The notes under the pieces: generated by a model
The model's database searches: none
Told to the model about the DNA's origin: nothing
Seen by the model: the letters and a program-made list of their open reading frames with translations, nothing else
Shown: in pieces, positions 1-6,903 of the stretch
How positions within the stretch are numbered: position 1 is the first letter of the stretch
Layout: every line of letters begins with the position of its first letter
Assembly: GCF_021555155.1 (NCBI RefSeq)
Contig: NZ_JAKGBU010000057.1
Coordinates: 1-34,955, forward strand
Source: Rhizobium alarense
GTDB taxonomy: Bacteria > Pseudomonadota > Alphaproteobacteria > Rhizobiales > Rhizobiaceae
DNA: 34,955 nucleotides
Reading direction: 5' to 3'
Program-made: the position numbers and the translations under genes

Positions 1-543
1 GGCAGGTGCCGCCTTGCGCTCGTCGGCAACGAGCATGTCGATCATCATCTGGCAGCAGCGCATATGGGTATCGATGACGATCTCGCTGCTGAGATCAATG
101 AAACTGCCGGTGAAGACGACATAGCCGTTGCCGGCCGAGCCCAGCCGTACCGGAAAGGCAATGCCCGAGGACGACATGCCGCCCGATTCCATCTTGGAGG
201 TGAACGGGCGCATGACGCCGTCCGCCGCCAGGCCGTCGCCCGCGCCATCCCAGAACAGCGGCAGCATCGACCGCTCGAGATGTTCCATCATCGTCGCGCC
301 ATGGCAGCGCAGCAGCTCGACCGCGCTGGTTTCCGTCTGTGCAGCCCAGTTGCTCAGCACGCAGACCAGCTTGCGGCTCGCCGGCATGCCGTTGCCGCTC
401 ACCCTCAGGACGGCGAAATGACGGGCGCCGACCATCTTTTGCATGACTTGCAGCGCCTGGACGAAATCCGTCGTCCGGCGAACCGGGCGAGAGAGCCTGA
501 TCTCCGCCCCGCTTCCCGTAGCTTTCGGCAGGCGGATGTCCAT
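1..543 (-). CDS. visR: VisR-like LuxR-family motility regulator, N-terminal part (cut by window edge)
   Basis: The frame is open from an ATG at 543 down to the first base of the window, giving 181 residues with no stop. The start is well supported: AGGAGG (549-554 on the complement) lies five bases before the ATG and overlaps the 3' end of the upstream visN, so the two genes are translationally close. The visible part corresponds to the N-terminal sensor-type domain of a LuxR-type regulator; the DNA-binding HTH would lie beyond the edge. VisN and VisR are known in S. meliloti and Agrobacterium as a heteromeric pair at the top of the flagellar cascade (they activate rem). The VisR call rests mainly on its place right after visN and fliF, since the diagnostic HTH is not visible. 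Another LuxR-like paralogue is possible but less likely. Confidence 0.65.
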   Translation of the reverse strand, partial: MDIRLPKATGSGAEIRLSRPVRRTTDFVQALQVMQKMVGARHFAVLRVSGNGMPASRKLVCVLSNWAAQTETSAVELLRCHGATMMEHLERSMLPLFWDGAGDGLAADGVMRPFTSKMESGGMSSSGIAFPVRLGSAGNGYVVFTGSFIDLSSEIVIDTHMRCCQMMIDMLVADERKAAPA

Positions 544-554
544 GGTCGCCTCCT

Positions 555-1295
555 TCACACCAGCCCGTTGCGCACGGCCCAGGCGATGGCCTCTGAGCGG
601 GTCTTCGTCGCCGTCTTGCGCATCACGCTGGTGATATAGTTGTTGATGGTGTTCTTCGAGATTCCGAGGATCACGGCGATCTCGTCGCTCGTCTTACCTT
701 CTGCGATCCAGTAGAGGCATTCGACCTCGCGATCGGTGAGGTCCAGGTCGCGCTCGGCTCGAACAACCGCCTCGCAGCAGACGCTGGCGAAATAGCCGGT
801 CATCAGCCCGACGTCCCGAAGCTTGCTCTGCGACAGGATGAAATGCTCCTGGAAGAGAAGAAGCAGCGACATGCGCACGCGCCCGACATTGAACGCGACC
901 ACACAATATTCGCGGCTGAGACCGGCCGGCACGTCGTATGTGTCGTCGATATGGGCGAAAGCCGGCTGAAACAGGCCGAGGCACTTCTCCAGTTCGCTCA
1001 TCCGGTTCTGTCCGCCGGTCGCAACCGGCGCCATCTTGCGCACCAGGTCGAACGGCCAGTCCGACGCGACCACGCAATCACTGTCCGTGTCAAACGAAAG
1101 GTCGTGCCTGACGAGGAGGAAATGCGATGCGCTGACATAGTGGGTCAGCGCCTTGAGACCGGCGGAGAGGCTGGCGCGGTCCGCGCAGCGTCCGAGATCC
1201 TGAACCAACAGTTCACGCGCACTCGTACGCTCACCAGTTGCGACGGGGAAGCCATAAGCTTCCCGGGCCGCGATATCCGACCGGATCGTGTCCAT
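555..1295 (-). CDS. visN: VisN-like LuxR-family master regulator of motility
   Basis: A 246-residue protein. The C-terminal ~60 residues form a LuxR-type HTH: LTDREVECLYWIAEGKTSDE, then ILGISKNTINNYI, ending in AIAWAVRNGLV. The N-terminal ~180 residues resemble the autoinducer-binding fold region, but the W-x3-Y ... D-P signature of AHL receptors is not evident, so AHL binding is doubtful. The frame extends 38 codons upstream to 1409. The ATG at 1295 is preferred because it gives the usual VisN length and follows a GGGGG stretch. The gene is followed by visR with an SD inside the junction. In S. meliloti VisN acts with VisR to activate flagellar and chemotaxis genes through Rem. Here it is separated from fliF by a luxI/luxR pair, which is not the arrangement I know from S. 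meliloti. Its promoter must lie in the 623-bp region upstream. Confidence 0.75.
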   Translation of the reverse strand: MDTIRSDIAAREAYGFPVATGERTSARELLVQDLGRCADRASLSAGLKALTHYVSASHFLLVRHDLSFDTDSDCVVASDWPFDLVRKMAPVATGGQNRMSELEKCLGLFQPAFAHIDDTYDVPAGLSREYCVVAFNVGRVRMSLLLLFQEHFILSQSKLRDVGLMTGYFASVCCEAVVRAERDLDLTDREVECLYWIAEGKTSDEIAVILGISKNTINNYITSVMRKTATKTRSEAIAWAVRNGLV

Positions 1296-1619
1296 GATTA
1301 AGCCCCCTGTGCCGATTCCGCACGGAGAGACCTCACCCCCTGCTCGCCTTGGCGCCGGACAACATCCGATCACCTCAGCCGACCAAGCCGCATCGGCAGG
1401 AATCTCCAAACGAATCAGTAACTAAAGTGTACAACGACCAGACCAAAAAACTACTGTCTGCATTTCGGGATTTACTTTTGGTCGCATCCGTGAATCGATT
1501 CGAGACACGCACGCCGGACTATGCCGACAACCTCTGCAATATGGGCCCTGTTTTTTAAACCATTGATCAACAACGGCTTTTAGGAAAAACAATGGATTCG
1601 CGCCGGAAGCGTCACATTT

Positions 1620-1640
1620 AATTCAATTTATAATTGAATT
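1620..1640. repeat. Perfect 21-bp AT-rich dyad in the visN-luxI intergenic region
   Basis: AATTCAATT (1620-1628) and AATTGAATT (1632-1640) are exact reverse complements separated by TAT. The dyad is about 325 bp from the visN start and 279 bp from the luxI start. Its length and symmetry suit a dimeric regulator's operator, but it has no clear likeness to a known lux box. It could also be a chance AT-rich palindrome. Function unassigned. Confidence 0.45.
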
Positions 1641-1861
1641 CTCGGGATCACGGCATTTATGCGACTTTTCCAACCGTCCATGATTTTTGCTTTTTTTTAA
1701 CAACTCCGTCGTTTTTCGGCTGACGCCAGAAGTCGCCCGACCGTCGATTGCGTGCTTTTCGAGTCACAGTGGGCGCGAGAATTGTCATGCGCCCCCGCAG
1801 CAGAAGCCGGAACGGTCCGGCGCAACAACCATCTTTCCGTGCATAAAAATTAAACTGCACC

Positions 1862-1877
1862 TTAACCGTTCATTAAC
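1862..1877 (+). promoter_or_regulatory. Candidate CtrA binding box upstream of luxI
   Basis: The sequence is TTAA, seven bases (CCGTTCA), then TTAAC, which exactly matches the TTAA-N7-TTAAC consensus of the alphaproteobacterial cell-cycle regulator CtrA. It ends 41 bp before the luxI ATG, a plausible distance for overlap with a -35 region. The same stretch can be read as a direct repeat of TTAACCGT at 11-bp spacing, one helical turn. CtrA control is inferred from the motif alone. Confidence 0.5.
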
Positions 1878-1918
1878 CGTACAAGCAGAAAGTCTGCCCG
1901 ACCATTCGGGGGGCTGGA

Positions 1919-2518
1919 ATGATTCTCGTCATAACGCCGGAAAATCGCGCGAGACACAAACGGCAGATAGAAACCTATTTCCGCATTCGCAAGATCGTAT
2001 TTCACGACACGCTCGGCTGGGACGTCCAGGTCGACGGCGACTTGGAATACGACCGTTACGACTTCATGCCCTGCACCTATATCCTTTCCTTGAACGAGAC
2101 AGGCGAGGTGGTGGGCGGGCTGCGTCAGATGAGCATGGCAGGGCCAAATCTTACCTGGGAATGCTTTGCCGATATGATCCCGGATCCGGCGGCGTTGCTC
2201 TCTCCGGCGATTGCCGAAACGACGCGTTTTGCCATCCGGCCGCAGGAACGGGACATCCGGGTCATGAGCGGCGTCAACCGCACGGCGATCGAACTTTCCA
2301 ATGCCTCGCTGGAACTCGGCCTGCAAAACGGGATCCATCGCCATGTCGCCGTCTGTGAAGACAATATCGTACGCCTGACGAAATCGTTCGGCATCGCCTG
2401 CGAAACCATCGGGCGGCGGGACATGGGGAACGCCCCGCCGATCCTCTGCGTCGCCTGGGAGGTCAGTGCGGCTTCGGTGGAAAAACTCGCGTGGATAAAG
2501 GAGCGTTTCGGGACGTGA
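1919..2518 (+). CDS. luxI: LuxI-family acyl-homoserine-lactone synthase
   Basis: A 199-residue autoinducer synthase, of typical family length, which joins the acyl group from acyl-ACP to S-adenosylmethionine to make an AHL signal. The family's invariant residues are present and in register: Arg24, Phe28, Trp34, Asp45 and Asp48 (in EYDRYDF), Arg69 (in VVGGLRQM), Glu100 and Arg103 (in AETTRF). The ATG at 1919 is preceded by a GGGGGGC stretch. The gene is convergent with the luxR at 2463-3257, and their last 56 bp overlap. Such a luxI between fliF and visNR is not part of the motility locus in the rhizobial layouts I know, so this is a probable acquisition or lineage-specific arrangement. The acyl chain cannot be read from sequence. 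The symbol is the family name; no named rhizobial system (sin, cin, rai, tra, ngr) is claimed. Confidence 0.9.
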   Translation: MILVITPENRARHKRQIETYFRIRKIVFHDTLGWDVQVDGDLEYDRYDFMPCTYILSLNETGEVVGGLRQMSMAGPNLTWECFADMIPDPAALLSPAIAETTRFAIRPQERDIRVMSGVNRTAIELSNASLELGLQNGIHRHVAVCEDNIVRLTKSFGIACETIGRRDMGNAPPILCVAWEVSAASVEKLAWIKERFGT

Positions 2519-3257
2519 TCTCGACGCCCGCTTCGCCCAGCAGTCCATGGGCGATGCACTGGGTCACCATGTGAAGCGGGTTCGTGCTGCCGAGTTTATC
2601 GCAGACCTGCTTGACCGTCAGCACGACGCGATGCTCGCTCCAGTTCAACTGCGCAGCAATATCCGCATAAGCCCCGCCTTCGGCGATCAGCGCGACGCAG
2701 CGCGTCTCGTCGGCCGTCAGTTCGCATTCCTGCGCATAGTCGGGCATGAGGCAGCGGGCGCGCAGCGTCTCGAGATGGACACGGCGCGCCGTCTCTATCA
2801 GCCGGCACCGTTCATGCGCCACGAAGGCCTCGATCCTGTCGAGGCCGATGTCGAAGGCGAACATCACCGTACCGCGATATTCCGAATGGGGCATGACCTG
2901 GACGTCGATGAAGCTGCGGCCGATGCCGAAAGCCTCCGCATCGGCAAGCATTGCCCGGACCGACCCCGACGAATCGCGCAGATGATTGAGGATGCGGACT
3001 GGGTCGGCGCGCTCGTCGTCGCGGATCACCGGGTCCACGCTGAAATAATTGCGAATGGCATAATTGAGCAGCCACCGCCCGGGATAGGTGACGGAGATAT
3101 AGGTCTCCTCGTGCCCGGGGCTCTTCTGCAGGAAGACATGGGCGAGGTGCCGGCAGCCGATTTCCTCGCGGTAGCGATTGAGGATCGAACAGACCGTCGT
3201 CTTCTGCCGCCCGGCGAAGCGTGACAACGGCCCGAGGCCGGCAAGAACCAGATCCAT
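2463..3257 (-). CDS. luxR: LuxR-type AHL-responsive transcriptional regulator
   Basis: A 264-residue protein with an N-terminal autoinducer-binding domain and a C-terminal LuxR HTH. The AHL-pocket signature is present: Trp62, Tyr66, Asp75 and Pro76, in YPGRWLLNYAIRNYFSVDPV. The HTH runs from LTADETRCVALIAEGGAYAD to QCIAHGLL. It should therefore bind an AHL, most simply that made by the adjacent LuxI. The ATG at 3257 follows GAGGG at a seven-base spacing; a TTG two codons upstream is less likely. Beyond the normal HTH end there are 24 extra residues (GEAGVEITSRNA... to KPH). About 18 of those codons are antisense to the end of luxI, suggesting that an original stop was lost or overprinted. It is transcribed toward luxI from a region shared with the fliF terminator. 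Likely targets are luxI and possibly visNR, as inference. Confidence 0.88.
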   Translation of the reverse strand: MDLVLAGLGPLSRFAGRQKTTVCSILNRYREEIGCRHLAHVFLQKSPGHEETYISVTYPGRWLLNYAIRNYFSVDPVIRDDERADPVRILNHLRDSSGSVRAMLADAEAFGIGRSFIDVQVMPHSEYRGTVMFAFDIGLDRIEAFVAHERCRLIETARRVHLETLRARCLMPDYAQECELTADETRCVALIAEGGAYADIAAQLNWSEHRVVLTVKQVCDKLGSTNPLHMVTQCIAHGLLGEAGVEITSRNAPLSTRVFPPKPH

Positions 3258-3376
3258 CTCCAAGCCCTCGGTATGTCGAAAACGCCAACCCGCGTCATGC
3301 GTGTCGGGCTCGTCCGGAAAGGCATCATTCCCGTCTCCGGATCGCAGCTATCCGCCACGAGACGCAATCCCGGTCG

Positions 3377-3394
3377 CGACGGTCCCGACCGTCG
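3377..3394. promoter_or_regulatory. 18-bp dyad upstream of luxR (possible lux box-type operator)
   Basis: CGACGGTC (3377-3384) and GACCGTCG (3387-3394) are perfect reverse complements with a CC spacer. The element starts 120 bp upstream of the luxR ATG. Its 18-bp length and symmetry match the size of lux boxes, but the sequence is GC-rich and does not clearly match a published box. It is a candidate autoregulatory site only. Confidence 0.3.
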
Positions 3395-3426
3395 GACGGC
3401 ATCGGGCGGGCTTTCGGACCGGTGCC

Positions 3427-3434
3427 TTAACCAT
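3427..3434 (+). promoter_or_regulatory. TTAACCAT octamer in the luxR-fliF intergenic region
   Basis: TTAACCAT is the half-site form of the CtrA motif used at many alphaproteobacterial promoters. It lies 170 bp before the luxR start, in an AT-richer patch. The octamer reads on the plus strand, opposite to luxR transcription. With the full box at luxI and a further copy at the che promoter it forms a set, but a single octamer can occur by chance. Confidence 0.3.
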
Positions 3435-3484
3435 ATTGAACCCATTCCTAAAATCTAGGGGTCTTCTGACGGTACCAATGCAAA

Positions 3485-3502
3485 TCCCGCCTTTCGGCGG
3501 GA
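3485..3502 (-). terminator. Intrinsic terminator after fliF
   Basis: On the minus strand a 7-bp stem TCCCGCC / GGCGGGA encloses a GAAA tetraloop and is followed by TTTG. It lies 36 bp beyond the fliF stop. The T-tract is short, so it may be only partly efficient, but it would separate fliF from luxR. Confidence 0.6.
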
Positions 3503-3538
3503 GCTGCTGTGGACAATTCCGACGAGATGCGCTGCGGA

Positions 3539-5224
3539 TTAGGCGGCCTGGTCGACAGCCCATTTGCGAAGGATCTTTGCGGCGCGCTCTTCGCTGATCT
3601 CGACCATGCGGGCGAGCCTGCGTTCCGGGCCTTCCTTGACACGGCGGTTGAAGGCGCCATCGCCGTCGTCGCCGGCATTGAGAAGGTCGTCGGTGCTGTC
3701 GAAACCGAAGTCCGCGCCGAAGCCGTCCATGAGTGCCGCTCCGCCGGCGCCGCCGACGGCCGGCGAGAAGTCGGGCAATTCCAGGCCCGCCGCGTCGCTT
3801 TCGAGCGCCGTAGCACCGCTGCCCGTGCCGCCGACCGCACGCACTGCCGGGCGGAAGCCGAACCAGACCACCAGGAAGGCGACGGCGATGAAGGCGAGCC
3901 CATTGATGATGCTGCCCAGATTGCGTGTCAGCACTTCCATGACGCCGGGGCCGGGTACCGCGTCTTCCAGAAGCTGGCTGTCGAGAAATTCCATGGCGGT
4001 CAGCGTAACGACGTCGCCACGGTCCGGGTTGAGGCCCGCGGCCGAGGTGACGATCTTCTGCATATCGGCGAGATAGGCATCGATCTTGGCCTGATCCGCC
4101 GGCTCGCCGACCATCGCGGCGACGCGGCCGCGGTTGACGACGACGGCGACGGAAAGCTTCTCGATCTTGTAGCTGTTGCGGACGGTTGCAACGGTCTTGC
4201 TGTTGATCTCGTAGTTCGTCTGCTCTTCCTTCTTGTCCGATTCGTCGCTGGACTCCGGACCGGATTCTCCCTGCGGACCACCCTGCGGGATGTTCTGCTC
4301 GACGGTGGCGGCCTTCTGTCCCTGCTGCTGGCTGGACTTCTGGTTCTCTCGCGTGACGCGAACCGACCGTTCGACACGGGATTCCGGATCGAAAAAGGTC
4401 TCCTGGGTCTGCTGCGAATCGGTGTTGAGCGAGGCCATGACGCTCGCCCGGAAGTTCTCCATGCCGAGGAAGGGCGCGAGCGCCTTCTCGATGTTGCCCT
4501 CAACCTCGCCCTGCACCGACTGCACGATGTTGAGGGCGCGATTCAACGTGCTGTTTTCCGATTCGTCTCCGGAGGCGAGCAACTGGCCGGCCGAATCGAG
4601 AATGGTGACGTCGTCCACCTCGAGCCCCGGCACCGAGGCGGCGACCAGGTGGCGGATCGAGGGAGCCGCCTTGCGACCGACGCTCGCGCCGGCCCGGATC
4701 ATGACGGATGCGGTCGGCGACTGTTCGGCCTGACGGAAGTTGCCGCGATCCGGCATGACGATGTGGACGCGTGCGGCGGCGATGCCGCTGATCTGCTGGA
4801 TCGTGCGGGCGATTTCGCCCTCGAGGGCCCGAACGCGCGTCACCTCCTGCATGAAGGAGGTGAGACCGAGGGAGCCGACCTTGTCGAAGAGTTCGTAGCC
4901 TGAATTGGAACTGCTCGGCAGTCCGCGTTCGGCAAGATAGAGACGCGCCTTGCCCGTCTGGCCGACGGGCACCTGCAGGCTCGCGCCGTCGCTTCCGGCG
5001 ACGAAATCGATGTTGGCCTCCGCCAACGCGATGCTGATCTGGTTGAGATCGGTCGACTCGAGGCCGACATAAAGGGTCTCATAGGCGGGCTTGTTGACGT
5101 AGAAGGCCGCGCCGAGAACCATGCCGATCGTGACGATGGCGGCGCCGGCCAGCATTGCCAGCTTTGCGTGACCCAGCGACGCCAGGTTGTTGAAGATACT
5201 CTTCAGCTGTTCCAACAGATTCAT
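3539..5224 (-). CDS. fliF: Flagellar MS-ring protein FliF
   Basis: A 561-residue inner-membrane protein that forms the MS ring, the base of the flagellar rotor. An N-terminal membrane helix lies at about residues 21-43, followed by the periplasmic ring-building region (LYVGLESTDLNQI...). A second helix lies at about 438-457 (NGLAFIAVAFLVVWFGF). The cytoplasmic tail ends in RMVEISEERAAKILRKW, the segment that binds FliG. The linker at about 330-370 is rich in Q, G, S, E and K, as is usual. The frame stays open for 67 codons upstream, but MNLLEQLKS at 5224 matches the known start of rhizobial FliF. Hairpins at 5426-5443 and 3485-3502 bracket the gene, so it probably has its own promoter in 5225-5425 rather than being read only from the che operon. 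Confidence 0.95.
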   Translation of the reverse strand: MNLLEQLKSIFNNLASLGHAKLAMLAGAAIVTIGMVLGAAFYVNKPAYETLYVGLESTDLNQISIALAEANIDFVAGSDGASLQVPVGQTGKARLYLAERGLPSSSNSGYELFDKVGSLGLTSFMQEVTRVRALEGEIARTIQQISGIAAARVHIVMPDRGNFRQAEQSPTASVMIRAGASVGRKAAPSIRHLVAASVPGLEVDDVTILDSAGQLLASGDESENSTLNRALNIVQSVQGEVEGNIEKALAPFLGMENFRASVMASLNTDSQQTQETFFDPESRVERSVRVTRENQKSSQQQGQKAATVEQNIPQGGPQGESGPESSDESDKKEEQTNYEINSKTVATVRNSYKIEKLSVAVVVNRGRVAAMVGEPADQAKIDAYLADMQKIVTSAAGLNPDRGDVVTLTAMEFLDSQLLEDAVPGPGVMEVLTRNLGSIINGLAFIAVAFLVVWFGFRPAVRAVGGTGSGATALESDAAGLELPDFSPAVGGAGGAALMDGFGADFGFDSTDDLLNAGDDGDGAFNRRVKEGPERRLARMVEISEERAAKILRKWAVDQAA

Positions 5225-5425
5225 TCTGTTCCCGCACGGACTGGCACAGACGGCGAGCGGCTGCTCCGGACGCCCATCATGCGCTGATTCAAAATGCCTG
5301 GACCGAACCGCAGCTACCGGTCGCGTCACGCCCCAAGAATTACGAGGATCCACCTGACCCTGGTTCCACACTAATCGGCGAAACTTGCGCGAAGCGTTTG
5401 GCAGATGCGACGAACGAAACGACAA

Positions 5426-5443
5426 CGGCGCCCGAAGGCGCCG
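5426..5443 (-). terminator. Intrinsic terminator of the chemotaxis operon (UUCG loop)
   Basis: On the minus strand CGGCGCC / GGCGCCG form a 7-bp stem closing a TTCG (UUCG) tetraloop, followed by TTGTCGTTTCGTT. It begins 32 bp after the cheT stop. The stem is very stable but the T-tract is interrupted. It marks the likely end of the mcp-to-cheT transcript. Confidence 0.65.
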
Positions 5444-5475
5444 CGCGAGAACAGCCGAAAAGCCTGCTGTGGCCG

Positions 5476-5868
5476 TCAGAAGGCCTCGAAGTCACCCACG
5501 ACCTTGGTGAGCGGCTGCGAATGACCGTGGCGCAGCATGCCGTTGCTGAGCGCCCGCTGCATATCGGCGAGCTTGACGAGATTGAGGGCCGTCGTCACGT
5601 CGACGATCCAGTCTTCCGGAATGCTTGCGGTGATCGTGTCGATGAACTCGGCAAGGCCGCGCGTCTTCTGGACCGCCAGATCGATTCCCTGAAGCACCAA
5701 CATCCGGTCGTTTGCGTCGAGGAGCACCTCGCCGTGCACGTTGGACAGTTGCGGCTCGATGCGCTCGATCAGATAGGCCACGTCATGAAGTTCCGAAACG
5801 ATCCGCATCAACACCTCAGGAAGGGCTTCTTCCATGACCGATGCTCCACTCAAATACTCAGGCTGCAT
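5476..5868 (-). CDS. cheT: Chemotaxis protein CheT (alphaproteobacterial, DxxxQ motif)
   Basis: A 130-residue helical protein in the place of S. meliloti orf10/cheT, last in the che operon. It carries DLAVQ (Asp63-Gln67), the DxxxQ motif also found in the CheZ phosphatase. From the literature as I recall it, S. meliloti CheT speeds dephosphorylation of the sink regulator CheY1 and contacts CheR; a similar job is inferred here. Two starts are possible. The ATG at 5868 follows GTGAGGGTG. The ATG at 5835 (119 residues, GGAG at eight-base spacing) better matches the roughly 13-kDa S. meliloti protein. A 94-bp gap separates it from cheD, unlike the overlaps between its upstream neighbours. The UUCG hairpin follows immediately. 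Confidence 0.8.
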   Translation of the reverse strand: MQPEYLSGASVMEEALPEVLMRIVSELHDVAYLIERIEPQLSNVHGEVLLDANDRMLVLQGIDLAVQKTRGLAEFIDTITASIPEDWIVDVTTALNLVKLADMQRALSNGMLRHGHSQPLTKVVGDFEAF

Positions 5869-5962
5869 GGCACCCTCACCCTTGCTCGTTGGTCCGGTCG
5901 GGCCCAGCCCCGTCGGACAGTGTTTGCGGGAGCGGCAACCGCGACGCGGCCGCCCGCCCTCG

Positions 5963-6517
5963 TTAGAAAAACTCGATGGACGTTTCGGCGGGCTTCGGCG
6001 CAGGCGCGGGGCGCTGCTCCATTGCCACCGTCTTCTGCGTCTCGACACCTGTCAGTGCATATTGCCGGGCCCGTCCCGTCGACGGCCAGTATTCGAGCTT
6101 GCGCCCGTGCTCGCCCCCGGTGCTCTCGCCGACGATCTGAATGCCCTCGTCCATCAGGAACTGCCGGGCGAACTTCGCGTTCTGCTCGCCGACATTCGAG
6201 AAGCGCGCAATCGTCTTGGCGCCCCCGAAGATCTTCGCCTCCAGCCGGTCGCGCCGCGCGCCCTGTTTCAGAAGGCCGTTGATCAGCAGTTCCATCAGAT
6301 GCACGCCGTAGCGGGTTGCATCGCCCCCCCCGGCCATCGCCTCCGCCGAACCCGGCAGCAGGAAGTGATTTATGCCGCCGACACCGATCACGGGATCGCG
6401 CATGCAGGCGGCCACACAGGAGCCGAGGATGGTTGTCAAGACCACGGTCGGGTCGTTGACCACCTTGAACTCTCCCTGAATGACGTGAACGCGACGCGAT
6501 CCGATCTCAACGTTCAT
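5963..6517 (-). CDS. cheD: CheD, chemoreceptor glutamine deamidase
   Basis: A 184-residue CheD that deamidates receptor glutamines and so tunes adaptation. The catalytic triad can be placed: Thr28 and Cys34 in [11 protein letters not shown], and His51 in GGINHF. The 17-residue Cys-His spacing is the same as in Thermotoga CheD. The C-terminal ~30 residues (from about VETQKTV to IEFF) are a low-complexity extension rich in Pro and Ala. Its ATG overlaps the cheY2 stop as ATGA, so translation is coupled. The partner receptor is most likely the soluble Mcp at the head of this operon, plus receptors encoded elsewhere. Confidence 0.95.
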   Translation of the reverse strand: MNVEIGSRRVHVIQGEFKVVNDPTVVLTTILGSCVAACMRDPVIGVGGINHFLLPGSAEAMAGGGDATRYGVHLMELLINGLLKQGARRDRLEAKIFGGAKTIARFSNVGEQNAKFARQFLMDEGIQIVGESTGGEHGRKLEYWPSTGRARQYALTGVETQKTVAMEQRPAPAPKPAETSIEFF

Positions 6518-6903
6518 TTCAGTGCCCCGAACACGGCTTCGATAGCCGCTTTCATTTTTTCAATGGTGAACGGCTTGGCAAGGACGTTGTTGGCGCCGAG
6601 CGCCGCGGCCTTCTGCACCAATGCCCGGTCGCCCTGGGCCGTCAGGATGATGAAGGCCGCCTTTTTCGTCGTCGGATTGGCTCGCACTGCCTGAAGGAAG
6701 CCGAGGCCGTCCATCTTGGGCATGTTGAAATCCGAGATGACGAGATGGTGAGGCTGCTGGGCCATGATCTTCATGCCCTGCTCACCATCACCGGCGGCGG
6801 TGATCTGCTTGAAGCCGAGCTGTTGCAGGGCATCTCCCAGCAGCAGGCGGCTTGTCACCTGATCGTCAACGATAAGAACTTTGATTTTTTCAGCGATAGA
6901 CAT
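6514..6903 (-). CDS. cheY2: CheY2, motor-binding chemotaxis response regulator
   Basis: A 129-residue single receiver domain. Acidic pair Asp13-Asp14, phosphorylation site Asp58 (in LVISDFNMP), Thr88 and Lys110 (in AKPF) are all present. In S. meliloti phospho-CheY2 binds the motor and lowers rotary speed, while CheY1 serves as phosphate sink. Assignment as CheY2 rests on the Asp58 numbering and the position between cheB and cheD. It overlaps cheB by one base (TAATG) and cheD by four (ATGA). Confidence 0.93.
   Translation of the reverse strand: MSIAEKIKVLIVDDQVTSRLLLGDALQQLGFKQITAAGDGEQGMKIMAQQPHHLVISDFNMPKMDGLGFLQAVRANPTTKKAAFIILTAQGDRALVQKAAALGANNVLAKPFTIEKMKAAIEAVFGALK

Larger units (their letters stand above)
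1296..1918. other. Divergent intergenic region between visN and luxI
   Basis: This is 623 bp without a convincing gene. It must carry both the visNR promoter (minus) and the luxI promoter (plus). It is clearly AT-richer than its surroundings, especially about 1400-1720. Visible structures: GACCAAAA near 1449 with its complement TTTTGGTC near 1477; a perfect 9-bp dyad at 1620-1640; a T-run near 1690; GGGCGC near 1770 paired with GCGCCC near 1788; and a TTAA-N7-TTAAC box at 1862-1877. The GCAGA-AAG-TCTGC dyad at 1885-1897 lies 22 bp before the luxI start. Short reading frames here show no protein-like composition. A small RNA cannot be excluded. Confidence 0.6.

Noticed and set aside
1885-1897. 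GCAGA-AAG-TCTGC dyad just before luxI as a lux box
   Set aside because: Half-sites of five bases are too short and lie close to the ribosome binding region; not enough to call a LuxR site.
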